NCBI GenBank assembly: GCA_034723595.1
Contig: JAYEPB010000037.1
Location: forward strand, 1-17,440
Source: JAGLGH01 sp034723595
Lineage (GTDB): Archaea > Nanobdellota > Nanobdellia > Woesearchaeales > JAGLGH01
Reading direction: 5' to 3'
DNA length: 17,440 nucleotides
Every line of letters starts with the position of its first letter. Within the stretch, counting starts at the first letter, position 1. A model generated the notes under the pieces. The model did no database searches and was not told the origin of the DNA. It saw only the letters and a program-made list of their open reading frames with translations. The position numbers and the translations under genes were made by a program. This document shows, one piece after another, positions 1 to 6,806 of the stretch.

Positions 1-1142
1 AAGTTGAGCCTGCTGCTCTTGAGTCAATGAAGCTTCTTACATGCAAAAGTGGTGAGGAGATTAAAAAACAGATATTTATTCTTGAAAAACGGAGCAAGGA
101 AGAGATTGGTCTTAGGTTTGAGCTTACTGCATCAATGGCAAGGATGTTCGTTAAAAAGCAGAAATGCGTCCAGAAGCCAGTGAAATGGTTTGCATTATCA
201 AGGATGTGGAGATATGAGCAGCCTCAGGCAGGAAGATTAAGAGAATTCTACCAGTTCAGCGCAGAGCTTTTCGGATCAAGCAAGCCTCAGGCAGATGCAG
301 AAGTTATCTCATTCCTTATCAAGTGCCTTACAGATCTTGGTCTCACTGAAAAGGATTTTGTAGTAAGGCTAAACAATCGTAAGCTTATCCATGGTATGCT
401 TCTGGATTTCATCCAGAAAGAGAAGATAGAAGCTGTATTTTCAGAGATAGACAAATTCTCTAAATTATCCAAAGGTGAGATTGAAGGCAATCTTAGGGAT
501 CTCGGAGTTGATGATGATCAGATAGAATCTGTCTTTGACATAATTCTAACAGAAGATATAGGCCATATTGATCCAAAGAACAATCTGGCTGCAGAAGGTC
601 TGAATGAACTCGCCCTAATCCTGAACAATGTTGATTCAAAATTTGTTGAACTTGACCTTACCACAGTCAGGGGGCTTGCATATTATACTGGTACTGTATT
701 TGAGATCTTTGACAGGGGAGGCAAATTGCGGTCTATTGCTGGAGGAGGCAGGTATGATAACATGATTAAGATATTTGGCGGCGAGCCTTCGCCTGCAATT
801 GGATTTGGGATTGGGCTTGCGACATTGAACCTTCTTCTTCAGGAGAAAGGTATTTTGCCAAAGCCTGATACTGGATGCGATTATTTCATAGCTCCTGTCA
901 GTATTGATGTTGTTGATGATGCAGCGAAGATTGCAGCAAAGCTGAGAACAACGTTCAGGGTTGAGATGGATCTCATGGGAAGAAAACTTGGCAAGCAGCT
1001 TGCATACGCTGATTCGATAGGTGCAAAAAATGCTCTAATCATCGGAGAAGATGAACTGAAATCAGGAAAACTCAAGGTGAGGAATCTTAGTTCTGGTGAA
1101 GAGAAAAAATGCACAGTTGATGAATTGCTTGATAAGGCATAG
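1..1142 (+). CDS. hisS: Histidyl-tRNA synthetase, 5'-truncated by the window edge
   Basis: Cytoplasmic class II aminoacyl-tRNA synthetase that charges tRNA-His with histidine. The reading frame is open from base 3 (VEPAALES before the first ATG at 27), so the true start lies upstream and that ATG is internal. Counting from it, class II motif 2 is RMWRYEQPQAGRLREFYQ (about residues 59-76). The histidine-specific signature GLAYYTGTVFE starts near residue 216, the second histidine motif with GGGRYDN is near 239, and motif 3 is around PAIGFGIGL. The last ~90 residues match the HisRS anticodon-binding domain. About 40-60 N-terminal residues are probably missing compared with usual family length. 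The gene converges on the minus-strand TFS gene, with a hairpin between them. Identification is very secure. Confidence 0.96.
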   Translation, partial: VEPAALESMKLLTCKSGEEIKKQIFILEKRSKEEIGLRFELTASMARMFVKKQKCVQKPVKWFALSRMWRYEQPQAGRLREFYQFSAELFGSSKPQADAEVISFLIKCLTDLGLTEKDFVVRLNNRKLIHGMLLDFIQKEKIEAVFSEIDKFSKLSKGEIEGNLRDLGVDDDQIESVFDIILTEDIGHIDPKNNLAAEGLNELALILNNVDSKFVELDLTTVRGLAYYTGTVFEIFDRGGKLRSIAGGGRYDNMIKIFGGEPSPAIGFGIGLATLNLLLQEKGILPKPDTGCDYFIAPVSIDVVDDAAKIAAKLRTTFRVEMDLMGRKLGKQLAYADSIGAKNALIIGEDELKSGKLKVRNLSSGEEKKCTVDELLDKA

Positions 1143-1247
1143 GAATTTCTTTAATTAATTTTTCCAAACACCTTATTTAGAATCATCTTCCCGCGCAGAA
1201 CTAATCTTCCACTGCTCATTTTTTTCTCTGGTGTATAGCACCGCTTG

Positions 1248-1276
1248 AAAAAAGATTTGCTGCGAAAATCTTTTTT
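1248..1276. terminator. Bidirectional hairpin terminator between hisS and tfs
   Basis: A perfect 11-bp inverted repeat, AAAAAAGATTT / AAATCTTTTTT, with a 7-base loop (1259-1265). The arms end in A6/T6, so a U-run is produced in either direction. It overlaps the TAA stop of the minus-strand TFS gene (1275-1277) and lies about 105 bases after the hisS stop. It is well placed to end transcription of both converging units; archaeal termination depends mainly on U-runs, so the stem itself may be secondary. Confidence 0.6.
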
Positions 1277-1598
1277 AGCTGTAATCTCGCCATGTATGCT
1301 TGCACTTCTCGCATTTCAGAAACTTAGTCTCAGGTTCGTCTGCTGCGCGTGTCTGCTTAAGCCAAAAATATGCAATCCTATGGTGGCATTTTGGGCACTC
1401 TGCTTCTGTTTTAGGAAGAGTATTTAGTGATTGCTCTTCATCAATGATCTCAATCTCTTTTTCATCACTTTTTATTTTCTCTTTTATCACTGGCTTTTCT
1501 TCTATTTTAGATTTATATCCACATGAGCATGCAAGTATTTTCTTGCTGCCATCTTTCTTTACCATCAGTAGATTCTTACATTTTGGACAAAACATCAT
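1275..1598 (-). CDS. tfs: Transcription factor S (TFIIS/RPB9-like cleavage factor)
   Basis: Archaeal factor that binds RNA polymerase and stimulates cleavage of backtracked transcripts. At 107 residues it has the usual length. The N-terminal zinc ribbon is C4-x2-C7...C24-x-C26, followed by a charged linker (about 30-60). The C-terminal TFIIS-type ribbon is C68-x2-C71...C96-x2-C99. The acidic hairpin RAADEPETKF carries the catalytic D87-E88 pair, so this is a cleavage-competent TFS rather than a plain RPB9-type subunit. The protein ends in the typical HTWRDYS. A ribosome binding site GGGTGAT (1601-1607) overlaps the stop of the upstream signal peptidase gene, so the two are probably cotranscribed and translationally coupled. 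Confidence 0.93.
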   Translation of the reverse strand: MMFCPKCKNLLMVKKDGSKKILACSCGYKSKIEEKPVIKEKIKSDEKEIEIIDEEQSLNTLPKTEAECPKCHHRIAYFWLKQTRAADEPETKFLKCEKCKHTWRDYS

Positions 1599-1601
1599 AT
1601 A

Positions 1602-2333
1602 TCACCCAATTATTTTTTCTAATCCTAACATGTTCACAAATCCTATTTTTATCCATCCTAGCAAAGGAATTCTTAATACAGCCTTTCCAATTATCTGTTC
1701 TTCAGTAATCCTGTATTCATCACCATTTGACCCAGGGTTGTGGTCGCCTTTTGTCTGGAAGTAATATTTTTCATCTTCCTCAAATATATTGACAATCCTA
1801 TGAATAATAGGGTCTGGTCTTGCGGTTTGGTAGACTATTACATCCCCTATTTTTAAATTTTCTGGTTCTTTACCTACAAGAATCATAATATCCCCTGTGT
1901 TGAATCCGTTATGGAATCTAAAATCGCGGAAATATGATTTTGATATCTCTGTATTTTTGATGTACCATTCTTCGCAGATGTTCCAGTATGTATCATAATG
2001 GATACGTTCTTTTTCATCAAATGATTTTCCGCAGAGAAAATAATCCTCACTGGATTTAGCACAATATGAATATCCTCTTGAATCTGTATCATATTCTATG
2101 CAGGTTTGTGTTAACTTATGCTCCATACTTCCTGATACAACAGCAACAATAGGGTGTGATGTATCAAGCATGAATCCTAATCCAGGATATACAATGAATT
2201 TTATAAGTATAAATGCAATTACAGCATTTGCCACCCAGCTCAATATGCTATTATCTTCCCAGATAAACCACCAGGCAAATTTCCATGTTAGTTCAGGCTT
2301 TCTTCTCTTATTTTTAGCCATATCTTTTGTCAT
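1602..2333 (-). CDS. Signal peptidase I, archaeal Sec11 type
   Basis: Membrane protease that removes signal peptides from secreted proteins. A transmembrane helix (about 31-55) follows a basic N-terminus. The catalytic serine is S69 in SGSMEH; the general base is His178 in PIIHRI, as in Sec11/archaeal enzymes rather than the Lys of bacterial LepB. The TKGDHNPGSNGDE box (about 194-206) provides the conserved aspartates. A second hydrophobic stretch near 216-236 may re-enter the membrane. Between Ser and His there is a long insertion with four cysteines (78, 91, 101, 120). Start: ATG at 2333, or ATG at 2321 (MAKNKRRK); the upstream TATA box puts the transcript start close to 2333. Followed after 3 bases by tfs. 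Confidence 0.92.
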   Translation of the reverse strand: MTKDMAKNKRRKPELTWKFAWWFIWEDNSILSWVANAVIAFILIKFIVYPGLGFMLDTSHPIVAVVSGSMEHKLTQTCIEYDTDSRGYSYCAKSSEDYFLCGKSFDEKERIHYDTYWNICEEWYIKNTEISKSYFRDFRFHNGFNTGDIMILVGKEPENLKIGDVIVYQTARPDPIIHRIVNIFEEDEKYYFQTKGDHNPGSNGDEYRITEEQIIGKAVLRIPLLGWIKIGFVNMLGLEKIIG

Positions 2334-2357
2334 ATCAAATGAATCTTATCTTGGAGA

Positions 2358-2367
2358 ATATAAATTT
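2358..2367 (-). promoter_or_regulatory. TATA box for signal peptidase-tfs unit
   Basis: On the minus strand AAATTTATAT lies about 25-30 bases before the ATG at 2333, the normal archaeal TATA-to-start distance. It predicts an almost leaderless transcript. Confidence 0.55.
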
Positions 2368-2446
2368 AACTATTTTGTAAAAGATTGTCAAAGAAACTTT
2401 TTTAGGGAATAATTTCTTGCATAAGTAAGCTTTGTGCAGCGAATAT

Positions 2447-2454
2447 TTTATATA
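2447..2454 (+). promoter_or_regulatory. TATA box for NMD3-like gene, leaderless start
   Basis: TTTATATA is centred about 26 bases before the ATG at 2477 with no ribosome binding site between, which is typical of a leaderless archaeal transcript. This decides the start at 2477 over an in-frame ATG at 2432, which would sit upstream of the promoter. Confidence 0.6.
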
Positions 2455-2476
2455 TTTAAAGCAATTAGTATCCCTT

Positions 2477-2854
2477 ATGGCACTATTTAAGATACCTAAG
2501 CTGGTATATAATCCTATAAATAAGCATGAGAAATATTATGAGGCAATAATCCAGTTAAGGAACCCATCAGATGAACTAATCAATTTTATCAATAATCAGC
2601 TCAGGAAGAATCCAGATGCATTTATTTCAACTATTATTCCACTCAAAGATGGATTTGATATATACATATCCTCTCAGAGATTTGCAAGAAACCTTGGCAA
2701 CAAGATGAAGAAGGCATTCAAAACTTCTGAACTCAAGATATCAAGAAAAATCGTGACAAGGAACAGGCAGACAAGCAGGGACGTATATAGGGCCACTGTG
2801 TTCTTTAAGCTGTTTCTAGAAGAAGAAAAAGGGAGAACAGAGATAGAAGAATAA
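2477..2854 (+). CDS. NMD3-like C-terminal domain protein, zinc domain absent
   Basis: 125 residues starting MALFKIPKLV. The segment YYEAIIQLR (about 20-28), then DGFDIYISSQRFARNLG (about 59-75) and SRKIVTRNRQTSRDVYRATV (about 88-107) resemble the C-terminal part of archaeal NMD3, the homologue of the eukaryotic 60S export adaptor, which binds the large ribosomal subunit. In the family an N-terminal zinc-binding CxxC region normally precedes this. No cysteine is present here and the upstream frame offers no room, so this is a short form or a lone domain. If the match holds, the role is ribosome assembly or binding, which fits its place before a ribosomal protein operon. Family assignment is from memory of motif patterns. 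Alternative: another small RNA-binding protein. Confidence 0.6.
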   Translation: MALFKIPKLVYNPINKHEKYYEAIIQLRNPSDELINFINNQLRKNPDAFISTIIPLKDGFDIYISSQRFARNLGNKMKKAFKTSELKISRKIVTRNRQTSRDVYRATVFFKLFLEEEKGRTEIEE

Positions 2855-2948
2855 TCTTTGGTTTGAAATTATTTCTCTTAATCCTCAAATCTCTCGCCCG
2901 AAGAAGTACTATGGTTTGATTCTGAAAAAATCAAATTACAATCACAAA

Positions 2949-2958
2949 CTTTATAAAC
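2949..2958 (+). promoter_or_regulatory. TATA box of the S13 ribosomal protein operon
   Basis: CTTTATAAAC is a strong archaeal TATA match. A transcript start near 2980 would give an untranslated leader of about 90 bases before S13, which contains a hairpin and a small upstream ORF. An alternative TATA-like stretch near 3027-3034 would give a shorter leader. Confidence 0.55.
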
Positions 2959-2996
2959 CCACTCAGATTCTTCCATATCTAAAGCCCGAGTTCAAT

Positions 2997-3092
2997 ATGA
3001 GCGTAATAGGGTTAAATAATGAAAATTATTTAATTCTATATGTTATTTCAGGGTTATTCAAAGGTTATGCACATGGCAGAACAAAAAGATAA
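2997..3092 (+). other. Upstream ORF overlapping the S13 start
   Basis: A 31-codon frame (ATG 2997, TAA 3090-3092) begins shortly after the predicted transcript start and runs across the S13 start codon in a different frame. It begins MSVIGLNNEN, with a hydrophobic middle (YLILYVISGLF) and a basic end. No clear ribosome binding site precedes it. Translation of it would compete with S13 initiation at 3073. Whether it is translated is unknown; it may be chance. Confidence 0.25.
3009..3036 (+). promoter_or_regulatory. GAAA-tetraloop hairpin in S13 operon leader
   Basis: Arms TTAAATAAT (3012-3020) and ATTATTTAA (3025-3033) pair perfectly around the loop GAAA (3021-3024), a GNRA tetraloop. The helix extends by two G-U pairs and one G-C pair to 3009/3036, 12 pairs in all. 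It ends 36 bases before the S13 ATG. A hairpin in this position could be a site for autogenous control by a ribosomal protein, but the stem is AT-rich and could also contain promoter DNA. Confidence 0.4.
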
Positions 3093-3537
3093 AATAAAAC
3101 ATCTGGTAAGGGTTATGAATACAGACCTTATAGGGAGCCAGAACGTAAATGTAGCGCTTACTAAGATAAAAGGAGTTGGGAAAACTTTTGCAAATGCAAT
3201 ATGCGTTGTTGCAGATATGCCAAAGAACCTGAAAGCAGGCAGATTGGTTGAAGACCAGATAAAACAAATTCAGAGTGTAGTGACTAACCCACTTAAATTT
3301 AACATCCCTTCATGGATGCTCAATAGGCGAAAAGATTATGAAACAGGGGCTGACCTTCACATCACAAAGTCTGATCTTGATTTTACTCAGGGAAATGACA
3401 TAAAAAGGCTCAAAATGATAAAATGTTACAGAGGATTTAGACACCATCTTGGTCTGCCTTGCCGCGGTCAGAGAACAAAATCTAATTTCAGAAGGAACAA
3501 AGGCAAAACATCCTTAGGTGTAAAGAGGAAAAGATAA
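3073..3537 (+). CDS. rps13: Small subunit ribosomal protein S13 (uS13)
   Basis: Head-domain protein of the 30S subunit that contacts tRNA and the subunit bridge. The helix-turn region IKGVGKTFANAICVVADMPKN and the basic tail CYRGFRHHLGLPCRGQRTKSNFRR (broken here by description only; tail around residues 116-145) are classic S13 features; the tail motif RGQRT is diagnostic. Start at ATG 3073 (MAEQKDK), because AAGGT at 3061-3065 gives a 7-base spacing. In-frame ATGs at 3040 and 3067 are rejected since they precede or overlap that site. 154 residues, usual for archaea. First gene of the operon, followed by S4 after 35 bases. Confidence 0.95.
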   Translation: MAEQKDKIKHLVRVMNTDLIGSQNVNVALTKIKGVGKTFANAICVVADMPKNLKAGRLVEDQIKQIQSVVTNPLKFNIPSWMLNRRKDYETGADLHITKSDLDFTQGNDIKRLKMIKCYRGFRHHLGLPCRGQRTKSNFRRNKGKTSLGVKRKR

Positions 3538-3572
3538 ACTTTTAATTCATAATAACTTAACAAGGTAAAAAT

Positions 3573-4184
3573 ATGGGAGATCCAAAAAAACAGAGGAAAA
3601 CTTTTTCAACACCATCTCATCCCTGGAATAAGGATAGGATTGTTGAAGAGAATGAACTTGCTAAAGATTATGGCTTAGGAAACAAAAAGGAAATCTATAA
3701 AGCCAATTCTATCTTGAAAGGATATTTAAAATTAGCAAAAAGGTTTGCAACAGTCAAGACTGAACAGGATAAATTAGAGAAATCCCATTTTCTTGCAAAA
3801 TTAAAATCTTTTGGATTCACTGACGAGGACGATATCAGTAAAGCTCTTGACATCACATTGAAAGATATCCTTGAAAGAAGACTGCAGACAATCCTTCATA
3901 GGAGTGGTCGCGCAAGATCAATGAAACAGGCAAGGCAGTTCATTACTCATAGGCACATAATCATAGGCAAGAAGAAAATCACCATGCCCTCTTATATGGT
4001 CACACTTGACCATGAAAAACAGATATCATTTGTTGAGAACTCAAATCTTGCAAAAGATGATCATCCTGAAAGAGTAATCATAGTCAAGAAAGAGAAAAAA
4101 GCGCCCCCAAAAGGCAGGGGCAGGTTTGATTTCAAGAAAATGGGAGGAAGAGCCCCACCAAGACCAAGGTCTCCTAGGAAATAA
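3573..4184 (+). CDS. rps4: Small subunit ribosomal protein S4 (uS4)
   Basis: Early-binding 16S rRNA protein of the 30S body. The N-terminus MGDPKKQRKTFSTPSHPWNK is typical of archaeal S4. The S4 RNA-binding domain covers about residues 105-165, with RRLQTILHRSGRARSMKQARQ (read as two parts: RRLQTILHRSG and RARSMKQARQ), then FITHRHIIIGKKKITMPSY. The last ~30 residues form a basic, Pro/Gly/Arg-rich extension (APPKGRGRFDF...APPRPRSPRK) that is likely disordered. An AAGGT site lies 6-10 bases before the ATG. It sits between S13 and S11, the conserved archaeal order. Confidence 0.95.
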   Translation: MGDPKKQRKTFSTPSHPWNKDRIVEENELAKDYGLGNKKEIYKANSILKGYLKLAKRFATVKTEQDKLEKSHFLAKLKSFGFTDEDDISKALDITLKDILERRLQTILHRSGRARSMKQARQFITHRHIIIGKKKITMPSYMVTLDHEKQISFVENSNLAKDDHPERVIIVKKEKKAPPKGRGRFDFKKMGGRAPPRPRSPRK

Positions 4185-4207
4185 TTATATATTAAAGGTT
4201 GATAATA

Positions 4208-4645
4208 ATGAGAGGAACAAAACCCGAATACAGGTCCAGGCAGCAAAATTACTCCCATAATTTAAAATGGGGTATTGCTCATATTTATGCTACATATAAT
4301 AATAGTATTATACACATAACAGATATGACTGGAACAGAGACAATTGCAATTGTTTCTGGAGGTATGGTAGTCAAATCAGATAGGATGGAATCATCTCCAA
4401 CAGCTGCAATGGCATGTGCGAAGAAAGCAGGAGAAATGGCAATGGAGAAAGGCATCAATGCTCTTCATATAAAAATGAAAGCAAAAGGTGGTCATAATGG
4501 TCCAATGAATGTCGGACCAGGTGCTCAGGCTGCAATAAGGTCACTTTCAAGGATGGGCTTTAAGATTGGCATCATCGAAGATGTCACTACAATCCCTCAT
4601 GATGGTTGCAGGAAAAAAGGAGGCAGGAGGGGCAGAAGAGTATAA
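4208..4645 (+). CDS. rps11: Small subunit ribosomal protein S11 (uS11)
   Basis: 30S platform protein near the mRNA exit and the Shine-Dalgarno helix. Recognised from WGIAHIYATYNNSIIHITDMTG, here residues about 18-40, the central GGMVVKSDRMESSPTAAM, the KMKAKGGHNGPMNVGPGAQAAIR stretch (residues about 91-114) and the ending TTIPHDGCRKKGGRRGRRV. Start at ATG 4208 (MRGTKPEYR): an upstream in-frame TTG at 4199 lies inside the AAAGGTTGAT ribosome binding site and cannot be the start. 145 residues, normal for archaea. Confidence 0.95.
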   Translation: MRGTKPEYRSRQQNYSHNLKWGIAHIYATYNNSIIHITDMTGTETIAIVSGGMVVKSDRMESSPTAAMACAKKAGEMAMEKGINALHIKMKAKGGHNGPMNVGPGAQAAIRSLSRMGFKIGIIEDVTTIPHDGCRKKGGRRGRRV

Positions 4646-4671
4646 TCTCAAAATACTGCATAATATTCAAG

Positions 4672-5469
4672 ATGGAAATAATATCATTAACCCAGGACAA
4701 AGAAAAGCTGAATGCTTCATTCATATTGAAAAAAGCAGATCCTGTCATTGCCAATACTATTCGCAGGTTGATGATTGAAGAAGTCCCAACCATGGCTATT
4801 GAAGATGTAGAGCTTGTCAAGAACAGTTCAATCTTATATGATGAGATAATCGCGCATAGGATGGGTTTGCTTCCTATCAAAACAGATCTTAAATCATATT
4901 TCATAAGGGATGAATGCAAGTGTGATGGCAAAGGCTGCGCAAGATGCACACTCCAGATGACACTCAAGTCAAAGAACGGAATGGTTTATGCTTCAGACAT
5001 AAAATCAAAAGACCCAAAAGTTGTGCCAGTGTATCCGAAAACACCTATTGTTAAGCTTTTGAAAGGTCAGGAAATTGAAGTGTCTGCAACTGCTCAGCTT
5101 GGAAAAGGAAAGGATCATGTAAAATGGGCGCCATGCCTTGCCTGGTACAAATATAAGCCAATTATAGATATTAATAATTCGAAGATAAAAGATGCAGATG
5201 CTGTTGTTAATGTATGCCCAAGAGGAGTGCTTGTGGCAAAATCCGGCAAAGTTGAAGTGGATAAAAATAAATTATTATCATGTGATTTATGCGCAGCATG
5301 TGCTGACAAAGCGCCAGACGGAGTGAAACTCAATGAAAAAGACGATGAATTTGTCTTTTATGTAGAAAGCTTTGGACAGCTGAAGGTTAAGGAGATTGTG
5401 ACAACAGCAATTGATATGCTTAAGAAAGACTTGTCAAACTTTAAGGATGCTCTTGAAGCAATGAAATGA
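4672..5469 (+). CDS. rpoD: RNA polymerase subunit D (Rpb3/alpha-like) with Fe-S domain
   Basis: Assembly-platform subunit of archaeal RNA polymerase that dimerises with subunit L. The N-terminal alpha-like dimerisation motif is DPVIANTIRRLMIEEVPTMA (about 23-42), then HRMGLLPIKTD. A C82-x-C84-x4-C89-x2-C92 loop resembles the zinc loop of Rpb3. The inserted ferredoxin-like domain has C182-P and C204-x2-C207-x2-C210, enough for one cubane cluster. The cysteine expected after the last motif for a second cluster is replaced (ADKAP). Start at ATG 4672 (MEIISLTQDK); the frame is open upstream to 4606 but that part overlaps S11. 265 residues. The tRNA-Leu gene begins 15 bases after its stop. Confidence 0.95.
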   Translation: MEIISLTQDKEKLNASFILKKADPVIANTIRRLMIEEVPTMAIEDVELVKNSSILYDEIIAHRMGLLPIKTDLKSYFIRDECKCDGKGCARCTLQMTLKSKNGMVYASDIKSKDPKVVPVYPKTPIVKLLKGQEIEVSATAQLGKGKDHVKWAPCLAWYKYKPIIDINNSKIKDADAVVNVCPRGVLVAKSGKVEVDKNKLLSCDLCAACADKAPDGVKLNEKDDEFVFYVESFGQLKVKEIVTTAIDMLKKDLSNFKDALEAMK

Positions 5470-5484
5470 TTATAATAATTCATT

Positions 5485-5570
5485 GTGGAGGTGGCAGAGC
5501 CTGGTCAAATGCGCAAGGTTGAGGGCCTTGTCCCTTAGTGGGTGCGCGCGTTCGAATCGCGTCCTCCACA
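5485..5570 (+). tRNA. tRNA-Leu (anticodon GAG)
   Basis: Class II tRNA with a full cloverleaf. Acceptor stem GTGGAGG (5485-5491) pairs with CCTCCAC (5563-5569), with discriminator A5570. The D stem is GCA/TGC. The anticodon stem CAAGG/CCTTG encloses the loop TTGAGGG, with GAG at 5521-5523 reading CUC/CUU. A long variable arm (5531-5545) has a CCC/GGG stem. The T arm is GCGCG-TTCGAAT-CGCGT with one G-U pair. There is no intron and CCA is not encoded. A tRNA-Leu at this place between rpoD and L18e is also known in haloarchaeal operons, so the arrangement is old. It may be processed from the operon transcript. Confidence 0.95.
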
Positions 5571-5622
5571 TCATAATTAAACAATCATAAACAATCAAGT
5601 TAAAAAAATTATTTTCAAGAAA

Positions 5623-5988
5623 ATGACAAAAAGAACAGGACCAACTAATCAGTATATGTTACAATTGATTAGTGATCTCAAGAAGAAAGCTATAGAATCA
5701 AAAGAGAATATCTGGAAACGCATAGCTTGCGATCTCGAGAAATCCACACGTTCAAGAAGGGTAGTGAACCTTTCAAGAATAGACAGGGTGACAAAAAAGG
5801 ACGAGATTATAGTTGTTCCTGGAAAAGTGCTTGGGAGTGGAATACTGAATCATCCGGTTACAATAGCTGCATGGAGTTTTTCAGATGGCGCTCTTGATAA
5901 GATAAAGCAGACAAATGCCAAAGCAATGGACATAAAGGATATTATGAAAGAATCTGCCAAAGGTAAAAAGATAAGAATAATTGGATGA
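5623..5988 (+). CDS. rpl18e: Large subunit ribosomal protein L18e (eL18)
   Basis: Archaeal/eukaryotic 50S protein related in fold to bacterial L15. Recognised from the N-terminus KRTGPTNQYMLQLISDLKKK, RSRRVVNLSRIDRVTKKDE, then VVPGKVLGSGILNHPVTIAAWSFS (residues about 65-88) and the ending GKKIRIIG. 121 residues is the normal length. The ATG at 5623 follows a 52-base AT-rich gap after the tRNA and has no clear ribosome binding site. Its stop overlaps the start of L13 (ATGA at 5985-5988), implying coupled translation. Confidence 0.94.
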   Translation: MTKRTGPTNQYMLQLISDLKKKAIESKENIWKRIACDLEKSTRSRRVVNLSRIDRVTKKDEIIVVPGKVLGSGILNHPVTIAAWSFSDGALDKIKQTNAKAMDIKDIMKESAKGKKIRIIG

Positions 5989-6410
5989 TTAAGATGATTA
6001 TAGACGCTAATGAAATGATTTTAGGGAGGATAGCAACCAAGGCTGCAAAAGCTGCGCTTTTGGGTGAAAAAGTTGATATTGTCAATTGTGAAAAAAGCGT
6101 AATTACAGGTAATAAAGCTCAAATCTTAGCCAGATATAAACAAAGGAGGGATCGCGGAACTCATTCCACAGGTCCATTCTTCCCAAGGATGCCTGACAGG
6201 TTTGTCAAGAGAGTTGTTAGGGGTATGCTTCCATACAAACAGCCAAAAGGAAGAGATGCTTTCAAGAGAGTGACATGCCATGTAGGAGTTCCTGAAGAAT
6301 TCAATGATCAGAAAATGGAATCATTTAAAGAAGCGCACATATCCAAACTTCCTTCAAATAAGTTTGTTTTTGTTAAAGTTATATGCAAATTCATAGGTGC
6401 AAAAATATGA
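5985..6410 (+). CDS. rpl13: Large subunit ribosomal protein L13 (uL13)
   Basis: Early-assembling 50S protein. IIDANEMILGRIATKAAKAAL near the N-terminus (about 5-25), VNCEKSVITGNK (about 32-43), RGTHSTGPFFPRMPDRFVKR (about 56-75) and RGMLPYKQPKGRDAFKR (about 77-93) are hallmark L13 segments. 141 residues, usual for archaea. The start overlaps the L18e stop by ATGA; a second in-frame ATG three codons on (5994) is an alternative. Its own stop overlaps the S9 start, again by ATGA. Confidence 0.94.
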   Translation: MIKMIIDANEMILGRIATKAAKAALLGEKVDIVNCEKSVITGNKAQILARYKQRRDRGTHSTGPFFPRMPDRFVKRVVRGMLPYKQPKGRDAFKRVTCHVGVPEEFNDQKMESFKEAHISKLPSNKFVFVKVICKFIGAKI

Positions 6411-6799
6411 AAATTATCCACACATCAGGAAAAAGGAAAACATCTATCGCCAGAGCTACATTAAAGCCAGGTAAGGGTATTGTAAGAGTAAATGGGAAGC
6501 TGCTTGAGACATATTCACCAGTAATGCTTAGAATGAAAATTATGGAACCTCTTTTACTTGCTGAATCTGTTGCTCAAAAGGTTGATCTAAAAGTCACTGT
6601 TGAAGGTGGCGGCATCAATGGCCAGACAGAAGCTATAAGGCTTGCTATTGGCAGGGCGTTGGTAGAATTTGACAATAAGCTTGAGAATGTCTTGCTGAAA
6701 TATGACAGGCAGTTGCTTGTTGCAGATATAAGAAGAAAAGAAGTATATAAGCCAAATGATTCTAAAGCAAGAGCCAAGAGGCAAAAATCCTACAGGTGA
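6407..6799 (+). CDS. rps9: Small subunit ribosomal protein S9 (uS9)
   Basis: 30S head protein whose C-terminal tail reaches the P-site tRNA. HTSGKRKTSIARATLKPGKG at the start (about 5-24), VNGKLLETYSP, VEGGGINGQTEAIRLAIGRAL (read as VEGGGINGQ then TEAIRLAIGRAL), and the universal tail KARAKRQKSYR identify it. Start ATG 6407 (MKIIHTS) overlaps the L13 stop by ATGA and is preceded by AGGTG at 6395-6399. An in-frame ATG at 6383 lies upstream of that site and is rejected. 130 residues. Confidence 0.95.
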   Translation: MKIIHTSGKRKTSIARATLKPGKGIVRVNGKLLETYSPVMLRMKIMEPLLLAESVAQKVDLKVTVEGGGINGQTEAIRLAIGRALVEFDNKLENVLLKYDRQLLVADIRRKEVYKPNDSKARAKRQKSYR

Positions 6800-6806
6800 T
6801 TAAAAA

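Noticed and set aside
1300..1764. 154-codon plus-strand frame over tfs and the signal peptidase
   Set aside because: It is antisense to two well-identified genes, is Ser/Phe-rich and has no start signals.
2432..2476. N-terminal extension of the NMD3-like protein from ATG 2432
   Set aside because: The TATA box at 2447-2454 lies inside it, so the transcript would begin after this ATG; the extension also has no ribosome binding site.
2913..2935. Inverted repeat TTTGATT...AATCAAA after the NMD3-like gene as a terminator
   Set aside because: The arms are only seven AT-rich bases with no T-run, too weak to claim.
4606..4671. Longer rpoD start within the S11 gene
   Set aside because: The extra residues are a shifted reading of the S11 tail; MEIISLTQDK at 4672 is the usual type of RpoD N-terminus.
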